Assembly: GCA_027576995.1 (NCBI GenBank)
Contig: JANBQC010000003.1
Location: 121,223 to 185,222, forward strand
DNA length: 64,000 nt
DNA from: Dimargaris cristalligena
Lineage: Eukaryota > Kickxellomycota > Dimargaritomycetes > Dimargaritales > Dimargaritaceae
Direction: 5' to 3'
The notes below the pieces were generated by a model. It worked only from the letters and a program-made list of their open reading frames with translations. It was not told the origin of the DNA and did not search any database. Both the position numbers and the translations under genes were made by a program. Below, piece after piece: positions 56,501-64,000 of the stretch (the first letter of the stretch is position 1; each line of letters begins with the position of its first letter).

Positions 56501-59438
56501 CATGCTGCTAAATTCATTGCGACTTCTATAGCGCTGTTTTCATTCCCACCCACTCTTTTTAATTTTATTTTTCGCTAGTGGCTCAGCTTGGGTATCGGTC
56601 GTTACTCAAGCCCCTCTATTGCAATGTTGCCAAAATAAATAATGCCTGACAGACCATCGATTTAGCATCGCTCACCCCCGCCCCTACATTTATCTGGGCA
56701 TGTCAATGCCAATGTTAACAGCATGCCTCACCGTGCAGTATAGACCTGTATCTATTACTTATGGTGTAGGGCGTAGAGTTATTTGAAGGTAATGTCGGTT
56801 CCCATTAGTTACGTAATTGACCACCAGGCCTCCCCTTCCCAAATTAGTAAGTCAGAACCTCCTGGCCACAGTCATTCAACAATACTATCGGGCATTGGGT
56901 CATTTGCGCCAAGACACCATGGACTGTGCTCGGGATTTCCGTCTCAAACTACATGAAAAAACCTATATACTCACCAGGGGATATGTCATCTCACAAATAA
57001 AAAGGGGTTTTATTGCAATTACCTATTATAGAACACCCGTGCACCCCCGTAGGTGGTGGCCCATGTGCCCAACTCCCCCGACTTGGGGCAGCTTATTCGC
57101 CAGCTGTGGTTGTTCAACGCGGTAAACATACTCCGTAGCTGGCTAGTTACGCGCATTAGTAAAAGTTACCGTATGTCTATAGAAAGTGCGCCTATCCTCA
57201 GCAGCAGTGACTGGGCACACGGTTCCAAGTTGGGCAGGCGGCCGCATGAATTTCGCGACCTAGAGGTACCAGCTTAGTTTTGCCGACCGGCGGCCGCCAA
57301 TATGATATGCTTGCTAACCCTAAACTCGTATCCACAACCCATACTGGGTCCCATTATATTTTTGGGATACGTTTAATTTGAATGAACCGCGCTATTACAG
57401 TATAGGGATTGTTGGACAGGCTAGTCGGCAATACTGGAAGGCGGTTGAGACCTGTAAGTATACTTTGGATATACAATACCTTTGCCCAGCCTCCCTGGAG
57501 CTGTCCCAGTCCTTTTCCAATGAAGCAGTCTTCCCTAGTGGTAGGTTGCCTCATTAATCGGTAGAAGTACGGTGTGGATTTTTTAACACTTTTTTATCAT
57601 AAACCAAATACCCGTTTTTTTAGTCGGCGGTTTAACATGGGTGTCTTGCGGGTTATCATAACCATCCCACCGTGCCTTTTTTATCACAACTTACTCTTTT
57701 GGCAATTTACGGAGTAGTTACAAAGCCCACCCACTCACATTGGTTTAATGGGCTATTGCCCGAATCCATGAAACAACCGAACGGACTACCCCAATTGAAT
57801 AATAGCACCTGTCCGTAGATGGGGATCGGGCAACTGGGTTAGTGTATTCTACCTTTCCTCTAATTATCCTCCATGGCCCGGGCCATTCGCCATTTTTACC
57901 TACGATTAAAGAGATAGAGTGGGGTTGGGGATCTTGGTTATTGGTACGAAGGCTTACAGGCATGGTATTCGCTGGTTTATGATTCAGAATTCCTAATAGC
58001 AGACCCCCTCAACGGAAAGTCCGCCAACCCTTCCCCGTTGGTTAGCCAATGCAAAAAACAATGGTGTCCAGCGTAAACTACCCAAGGCCTTGTTTTAAAA
58101 ATAAAAATACAAGGCGCGGTGATAGGAGGGGGTTTCGCATCGCCTAGCGGGCTTCCCAGATTCATCCAATGTGCATCCGCTCAACCCATAGGCACTACAT
58201 CCATAGTATTTTAAATATACCTACGCTGGGTTCCCAGCAGCGGTCTAGTTAAAGCCTTGAGCTGAACACCGCCAAGCTAACTTGTCTCGCTGAAAGTACT
58301 TGGGGCCCTTCATGGGATAACATTAATAGGTCGTTGGTACACCATGTCCCCGCCGTAAAATTTAAAGCCTCATTTTCACCTACGCTCTTTTCGATTATAC
58401 TATGACCATAGTAACTAATGGCGGTTTCGGCGTGACCTCGACCCACAATGTAACTATTGGTGGCATGCGTCTTTGGGCCACAGCCTCATTGGGTTGATGT
58501 CCCTTTATTTTCCCTTTTAATCCTCAAGTATTCCCTGTTCCTATTGGTCTGGGTCCTTTTATAATTTTAGTGTAAAGGAAGGGGGGAGGACTGGGTCCAT
58601 TGTATCGAAGTTAAGGGTCCATTCCATAGCCATTATCCGGCACTGGCATCGCTGTTTCATTGCCACTTGGCCCAATAGGGCAACTGCGAATCTTTTACTC
58701 ATTTATAATAGGATAAATCTCAGAGAGGCGGTACATTACTATCTCCAAATCCATGGGCCTGTTGTATAGGTTTCATGCGGATTGTCTACCCAATTAATGG
58801 CGCTGTTCTACCCTCGGGAAGGACCTCGCCATGACGAGGGGACCGGCCAAAGGCAATTGGTTGGAGGGAACAGTAGTTTAATGGACAACGGGTCCTATTT
58901 GATCTCCGAATTCACCATTCCAGCGGGTAGCTTAGGCCATTAGCTTGCTTCAATCGAGGTTACACGACTATAATGCATCCCACCAGTACGGAGGTAGCTA
59001 CCGTGTGTGGGAGGAGGGGGGAATGCTGGCCAAGGGGGAGGGCGGTTAATTATCGCGCCCTTCCCTCCCTCAACCGGATAATTTCCACCGCAAAGGGGGG
59101 GAGACTCGTTGCGTTTTTTAGCCCTAGCTGTGGCAGGGCAGTGCTTTTAGGAAGCTGGTTTCGACTCCCAGATAAGGGATTATCTTGTTTTGGATAGAGG
59201 TAGAGTCCAGAGAGCGTGTGCCGGCTGGGGATATTTTAGGCATTTAGTACAATGGCTAGGTGTTACTCATAGCAGCAGGAGAAAGGAAGAGCGGAAATGG
59301 AGGGGAGGGAGGTATACGGAGTTGGGCCCGCATTAGTCCTAATGTTGGAATTCATAGTTAAGTCGGCCAACCAGGACCCTTTTCTCGTCCCAGTAACTGG
59401 CCACCGCTTAAGGGCCGCGGTTGGAGGTGCTGGCCCCC
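53580..59438. other. Gene-poor block of about 6 kb
   Basis: No supportable gene. One stretch (57053-57120) looks exon-like: it follows a CCCCGTAG acceptor-like sequence, has C/G-rich codons (VVAHVPNSPDLGQLIRQLW) and ends at a GTAAAC donor-like sequence. No neighbouring exon or domain was found, so it is not called as a gene. A GCCTTGT...ACAAGGC inverted repeat lies near 58087-58117. Confidence 0.45.
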
Positions 59439-59446
59439 TATAAATA
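59439..59446 (+). promoter_or_regulatory. TATA box of the homeodomain gene
   Basis: TATAAATA flanked by C-rich sequence, about 400 nt upstream of ATG 59844. The interval is pyrimidine-rich, as in other leaders here. Confidence 0.5.
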
Positions 59447-59843
59447 CCCCATCCCCCCTTTGTTGGTTGTATATTTAATTTTTTTTCGCTATAGTTGGTC
59501 CGGCCTTACCCCCTTTTCATCCAATTTTTTTAGGTGTACGCACGTACACTTTAATGCCGCACATCTGTCCTTCCCTTTCCTTCTCACGCCTGGCCTACCT
59601 AATCAGTGCCAACCCTTCGGCTTACGCGACACCAAGCCTGTTATCGCCCCAAAATAAGCTGCTCCGTAATTGAGGCTATTGGGATACTTGTCCGCTTATT
59701 TCGTCTTTTTAGGAGCCATATTAGTCAAATTCCATATCTCCCGTGCCCGATTATCACCATTCCCCTTCAATTCCGTCGTATCCTTATAATTCCCTCTGAT
59801 ACCGAGCGAAACAGACTAGGCTGCTCTATCCTTCCTCCAAGTC

Positions 59844-61103
59844 ATGCATGCTTACCAATCGCGCCCCTTGCTCGGTAGTGCAGCAGTAGCTCACCCCCGT
59901 CGCCAAAACTATCTAGTCCCTATGAAACGCCGAGCAAGTTCGCCTTTATTATCCAGTGTGGCAAGGGCCAGATTCACTTCGCGAACCATTCCGTCGCAGA
60001 CCCCTACCATCCCTGGCCTCGTGCCCATCGTTCCCAACACGCTATCGATGGTAGCTGAGTCATTAAAGCGCAAAATTGGGTGGATTAACGAAGGACCCGT
60101 GGGGTTTCAGCTTGGCCTCTCCCGTAAAGCCACCTTTAAACAGAAGCGGCATCGCCTGAAAGAGAAGGAGCAGGCCGTCCTTGATGCTGCATTTAGGGAT
60201 AATCCCATGCCCACGAAGGCCATTAAACTTCGCCTGGCCCACCAGCTGGGCATTGGCCCCCGGTATATCCAGATTTGGTTCCAAAATAAACGTCAGTCAG
60301 CCAAAAAGAAGGCCGAGGCTAGCCGAACCAGCCCGCCGGCCAGTTTGTCATTGATTGATCATGATATCACCCCCAACAATCAGCTCCCTTCCGGACCTAC
60401 CGCCTGTGTCCACACTCCCTGGTCATCCCCAGGTCCGGCTCCGCTCCACCTAGATGGTTCGCGCTCGAACGCCGGGACACATACTCAACGACTTATACTT
60501 CCTAACCCCGCCCCTGTAAATATCCGCATTAGCCCCTCATCCAGGCCCCAGCCCGCTTTGGCTGCACCACATTGTCCCCCAATCGGGCCCCGGCCTAACT
60601 GGAGCCCACCGACCCCTCCAACTGAGGAGCCGGAAAGATTAGCACCCGGGGGTCGGCCGATGTGGCATGGTAACATGCCAGCGCCTAACCCCGCCCGTAA
60701 TCATCCCCAAAAGCCTGTCTCAGGAGAACAATTACCTCCCGGCTGTGTTTTGTACTCGGCGTACCCTCCCCCCTTCGGGCACCCTATGTCCACCCTACCC
60801 AATTGTGGTCATCCCCGGTCCCCTTATACCAGGCCTATCAGAATCGCCCCATCGCCTACGAATAATGCGAGTCCCAGTCGGATGCAAGAAAACCCACCGG
60901 CTAGTAGGGGTCTGCCTAGTTTGGCGTCAATTCTGAAGTCCACCCCCATAGAAACCAGGTTGCCATTAACTGCCAGCCGGTCCATCACCCCGACAAGTCT
61001 CCAGGCATACCATTCGCCTTCGCCCCAGGTTCTTGGCGTATATCCGTCACCCACCCCATCGATGCGCACACCGAAACTCAGTATTCAATCGCTTCTTAAT
61101 TAA
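59844..61103 (+). CDS. Homeodomain transcription factor
   Basis: A 419-residue single-exon gene from ATG 59844 (later in-frame Met codons at residues 27 and 69 would also keep the domain). The homeodomain spans about 98-157: TFKQKRHRLKEKEQAVLDAAF (helix 1), TKAIKLRLAHQLGIGPRYIQIWFQNKRQ (helices 2 and 3). The invariant W145, F146, N148 and R150 of the recognition helix are present; Lys replaces the more common Arg at 149. It has no TALE three-residue insertion, so it is of the typical class, resembling fungal PHO2/YOX1-like factors. The rest is Pro/Ser/Thr-rich, with two short hydrophobic motifs near the C-terminus (LPSLASIL and LSIQSLLN) that could recruit partners (inference). It acts in the nucleus; targets are unknown. 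Confidence 0.9.
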   Translation: MHAYQSRPLLGSAAVAHPRRQNYLVPMKRRASSPLLSSVARARFTSRTIPSQTPTIPGLVPIVPNTLSMVAESLKRKIGWINEGPVGFQLGLSRKATFKQKRHRLKEKEQAVLDAAFRDNPMPTKAIKLRLAHQLGIGPRYIQIWFQNKRQSAKKKAEASRTSPPASLSLIDHDITPNNQLPSGPTACVHTPWSSPGPAPLHLDGSRSNAGTHTQRLILPNPAPVNIRISPSSRPQPALAAPHCPPIGPRPNWSPPTPPTEEPERLAPGGRPMWHGNMPAPNPARNHPQKPVSGEQLPPGCVLYSAYPPPFGHPMSTLPNCGHPRSPYTRPIRIAPSPTNNASPSRMQENPPASRGLPSLASILKSTPIETRLPLTASRSITPTSLQAYHSPSPQVLGVYPSPTPSMRTPKLSIQSLLN

Positions 61104-61784
61104 AAGGCATCATCATAGCCGATATTTTTTTGACCCATTTAGGGATAGTCAGGGAAGTTGATCGACTTGGTAGGTCCACTGTTACTCGCTAGATGAGTAA
61201 CTCTTATGAATAGCACCGCATTTGACAAGGGGGCGCGTGACGCGACGATACCCGAGTCCTTGGCTGGGTCCTATTATAACTAAGCTATGAGCTTTAACCC
61301 CCCTTATCGAAAATCCGGGGGGGTTTTTTCGAACTTACCGGTTTAGTTAAAACCATTTTTGTGCCCATCCCATCCACCCATGTATCATACGGATCCCGGC
61401 ATTATTATATAACCTGTAGATAATATTTCATTCCTTTAGATTTTGACTCCGATGTTATTCATTAAATGCAAATTTATTATGTACTATGCATTTTGAAGTC
61501 TAATTTAAGAATTTACACATTTAGTATGTTTAATGCAAAATAAAGCAGTGCGTAAGCTAATCGGGATATGCAAAAATATACGGCTCGCAGCCCTAAAATA
61601 AGCAGGGCTATATGCCAAGATACAGTATCACGCCCATAGCGGCAGGGTCGTGAAAGTGGCTAAAGGGCGCTATGCGCAGTCAAATCATCAGGCTGGCAAG
61701 GTTTACATGAAAGGCTAAACTAGGGAGGGTGGAGTACTGGTCGGGTTCAACGTCCCAGGCACATCACTCTAGTAGGCCGGCAAT
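61104..61784. other. Spacer between homeodomain and CBM18 genes
   Basis: Convergent 3' flanks. No gene recognised; contains the hairpin at 61296-61325. Confidence 0.5.
61296..61325. repeat. GC-rich hairpin followed by a T run
   Basis: AACCCCCC (61296-61303) can pair perfectly with GGGGGGTT (61318-61325) around a 14-nt loop, followed by four more T. It looks like a bacterial intrinsic terminator but sits between two convergent fungal genes. Function is unknown. Confidence 0.6.
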
Positions 61785-63032
61785 TTAGGTACTGGTGACC
61801 GTGGCGGTACCAGTGACCACAACCACGGAAGTGATCACGATTTCGCTGTGGGTCTCGGTTTCGGCGTCCGTGGCAGACTGGGTGATGATGTCGGTAGCGG
61901 ACTCGGTCACAATCACGGGAGGAGTGGTGGTGACGGTAGCCTCGGAAGATTGGGTAACGACCTGGGTGGTGGAGGCAGTCGTGGTCTCCGAAGAGGACAG
62001 GGTGGCCAAGTGGGTCGAGGATTCCGTGGTCGATCGGGTGATGGTCTCGCGACCGCCACCGGCGCCGGTCTCGGTGACGAGCTTGGTGGAGGATTCGGTG
62101 ACGACACCGGTCGGGGAGGCAGTGACGAGTTCGGTGGAAGATTCGGTGACGACGCCAGTAGCGGATTCGGATTCCGCGCCGGACGAGGATTCGCCGATGA
62201 TGACAGTGGTGGTTTCAGTGGACGCTTCCGAGCCGGACTGGGATTCAGAGCCAGTGGCCGAGGCGGAGCCAGACGTAGATTCAGAACCCGTGGCCGAGGC
62301 GGAGCCGGACTCAGACTCAGAGCCAGTGGCTGAGGCGGAGCCGGATTCGGATTCAGAGCCGGTGGCCGAGGCGGAGCCGGAACTGGACTGCGAGCCAGTG
62401 GCGGATCCGGAGTGGGAGCTAGTGGCCGAACCGGAGTGGGAGCTGGTGGCGGAACCGGAGTGGGAACTAGTGGCCGAGGCCGAACCAGACTGGGAGCCGG
62501 TGGTCGAGGCGGAGCCGGAGTGGGAACCGGTGGCGGAGCTGATAGTTGAGACGGGGGCACCGGTCGAACCGCTGCCAGTGGGCACCACTACGACGGCACC
62601 GTCGCTGTTGGTGATGGTGGCCATGCCGGAGTTGTTCTCTGTGCAGTTACCAGCACCGTGACCGCCGGAGCCATCGTTGCACTGGAACTGGCAGCCGGCG
62701 CCGCAGTGAGCGGTGGTGCTACCGCACCAGCCCCACTTGGAGCAGCAGTTGCTGGGAGGGCACAGCACGTTCTCGGAACAGCGGCCGTCGGTCGAGCGGG
62801 TCTGGCCTTCCTCGAGGGAGGTGGCGTTGCGACCGCTGGGGCACTGGAAGATACAGCTGTCCCCGCAGTGAAGGTCAGAAGTGCCGCAGTATCCCCACCA
62901 GGAGCAGCAGGAGCCGTCGGGGCAGGAGGTGTTCTCGTCACACTGGCCGTTGGTGGACACATCGGCGAAAGTGGTGGACACGGCTAGAGCGGCCAGGAGG
63001 AAGGAGGTGATGGTGATCTTGCTGAACTGCAT
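61785..63032 (-). CDS. Secreted chitin-binding (CBM18) Ser/Thr-rich protein
   Basis: A 415-residue protein from ATG 63032. It has a signal peptide (1-23), then two hevein-like CBM18 domains (about 31-64 and 85-118). Each has eight cysteines and the aromatic chitin-contact set (CCSWWGYCG; CCSKWGWCG). From about 145 onward the protein is Ser/Thr/Gly-rich. It contains short tandem repeats of SATGSHSG and SESESGSASATG type, then a Ser/Thr/Val region with recurrent VTESST. This is expected to be heavily O-glycosylated and extended. A GPI signal is not convincing, as the last 20 residues (VITSVVVVTGTATVTST) lack a clear omega site. It should bind chitin at the cell wall or mask it; no catalytic domain is visible. 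The long antisense frames are shadows of the repeat. A TATAAATA box lies 201 nt upstream. Confidence 0.93.
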   Translation of the reverse strand: MQFSKITITSFLLAALAVSTTFADVSTNGQCDENTSCPDGSCCSWWGYCGTSDLHCGDSCIFQCPSGRNATSLEEGQTRSTDGRCSENVLCPPSNCCSKWGWCGSTTAHCGAGCQFQCNDGSGGHGAGNCTENNSGMATITNSDGAVVVVPTGSGSTGAPVSTISSATGSHSGSASTTGSQSGSASATSSHSGSATSSHSGSATSSHSGSATGSQSSSGSASATGSESESGSASATGSESESGSASATGSESTSGSASATGSESQSGSEASTETTTVIIGESSSGAESESATGVVTESSTELVTASPTGVVTESSTKLVTETGAGGGRETITRSTTESSTHLATLSSSETTTASTTQVVTQSSEATVTTTPPVIVTESATDIITQSATDAETETHSEIVITSVVVVTGTATVTST

Positions 63033-64000
63033 TTTGGAATGTGGCGATATTGTGGGTGGGAGAGAAAAGGTCTACGAGTGACAAACAATTGGATAATAAT
63101 GGGTGGAGTATACTAGGCGGTTCACAAGGGAAGCTATTCAGCCGATAGTTCCAAGGATAAGTGCGGAAGGAGTCGAAATGCAACGGAATGAAGTAGGTGA
63201 TAATTATTTGTACCGCCGAGGACTAGATGGCGTATTTATATCCGCTGGAATTCGATGGGGTCTTGAATCGCTCTGGTTAACAGGCAGCGGTATAAAGGGG
63301 GCATCTGGCAGATATGGGAAACACAGCATCAAAGGGACTCGGCGCTCCTCAACGGGCCATCTCAGACAATGTGGCGGGATTACGTTTAAAACGATGGCGC
63401 ATATTTTTACAGGGGTTCTCCCAGTCGCTCGATGATAATATTTAATTCCCTCAAGATATGTAGTGTTGTTGTGCGGGGCGGTTCATTTGGTAAACGTTAG
63501 TGGAAGTCTCAGACCGTTGTGGCTGGGGGCCGACTGGTAAAACTTGGTGTGGCGGGTTTCGCATCGCAATGGCCTTTTAATCGGGTGTAGAAGGCGGACC
63601 ATACTGGAATTTAAACCCAACTGCTGTCACTTGTTACGTCAAAGGTAACTAAATGGTTCAACGCCAGCATCTGGCTTCCGACCTATTGTAAGGGTATCCT
63701 ATACCACCGCGCCCGCTTAAAGATTACTAAAACCCCATCCGGTTAGTGTCGGTCTGTCCGGCGCCTATAACGGTATTAATAAGTAGGGCTCGATCAAGTG
63801 CCACAAAGTTGGTGATTTGGGACTCTCGTCTTATTCAGCTGTCCAAGAATCCCGCCTATTCCGTCACGATCAAGGTGATAATATGGAAAGACTTTCAAGT
63901 GCAAAGTACTGACCTAATACGATATGGGAGAAGTTCATTCAGGCTGTATAACGAAACATCCATTGGATGAGGTCAATATTACTGGTTAAAAGCTATTCTC
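63033..64000. other. CBM18 promoter, then no gene recognised
   Basis: After the TATA box at 63233 the sequence to the window end holds only short frames without domains. Confidence 0.45.
63233..63240 (-). promoter_or_regulatory. TATA box of the CBM18 gene
   Basis: TATAAATA on the minus strand, 201 nt upstream of ATG 63032. The spacing is similar to the two DPBB-like genes (186-187 nt). Confidence 0.55.

Noticed and set aside
59110..59180. Possible tRNA B box (GGTTTCGACTCC)
   Set aside because: Extra T in the B box, no matching A box and no cloverleaf.
61795..62661. 288-codon plus-strand frame opposite the CBM18 gene
   Set aside because: Acidic/Val repeat produced by the Ser/Gly repeat on the other strand; no start or domain of its own.

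Overview
The window is nuclear DNA of a fungus, most likely an early-diverging (zygomycete-grade) one. Evidence: spliceosomal introns of about 140-430 nt with GTAAGT-like donors and CTAAC-like branch sites, TATAAATA promoters, a PDI ending in HDEL, hevein-type chitin-binding domains, a fungal-style homeodomain protein and C2H2 factor, and strong C/G preference at third codon positions. Kinesin-13 and a SCAI orthologue are both present; as far as I recall, kinesin-13 is generally missing from Dikarya (the SCAI distribution is less clear to me), which favours a lineage outside it. The exact phylum is inference.

Layout. 1-2.5 kb: a minus-strand C2H2 factor with a TATA promoter. 2.5-12.7 kb: a gene-poor block with only simple repeats. 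12.9-13.9 kb: an uncharacterised proline-rich protein. 13.9-22.6 kb: a second gene-poor block with one doubtful ORF. 22.6-29.0 kb: kinesin-13 (minus), a spliced non-coding transcript that appears to host a C/D-box snoRNA (plus), mitochondrial single-stranded-DNA-binding protein RIM1 (minus) and a calcineurin-type metallophosphoesterase (plus). 31.7-36.5 kb: a Pumilio RNA-binding protein. 36.7-39.3 kb: two minus-strand secreted double-psi beta-barrel (DPBB/expansin-like) genes, one truncated and one broken by an in-frame TAG. 40.3-52.7 kb: the gene-dense part, with ethanolamine kinase, a secreted 2H phosphoesterase, SCAI, a secreted Gly/Tyr-rich protein, an HDHD5/YKR070W-type mitochondrial HAD protein and PDI. 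53.3-53.6 kb: a second TATA promoter with a 5' exon and donor, built like the snoRNA-host promoter. 53.6-59.4 kb: gene-poor. 59.4-61.1 kb: a homeodomain protein. 61.8-63.2 kb: a secreted chitin-binding Ser/Thr-rich protein.

The genes are mostly unlinked housekeeping functions: microtubule depolymerisation, mtDNA maintenance, phosphatidylethanolamine synthesis, ER folding, and mRNA and chromatin regulation. A set of secreted or cell-wall proteins (CBM18, two DPBB relics, 2H phosphoesterase, Gly/Tyr-rich protein) is interspersed. Exon boundaries were worked out by hand from reading-frame phase, splice consensus and family conservation. The most notable finds are the spliced snoRNA host gene, its TCACGTGAC-A-tract-TATA promoter shared with the locus at 53.3 kb, and the stop-interrupted DPBB gene.
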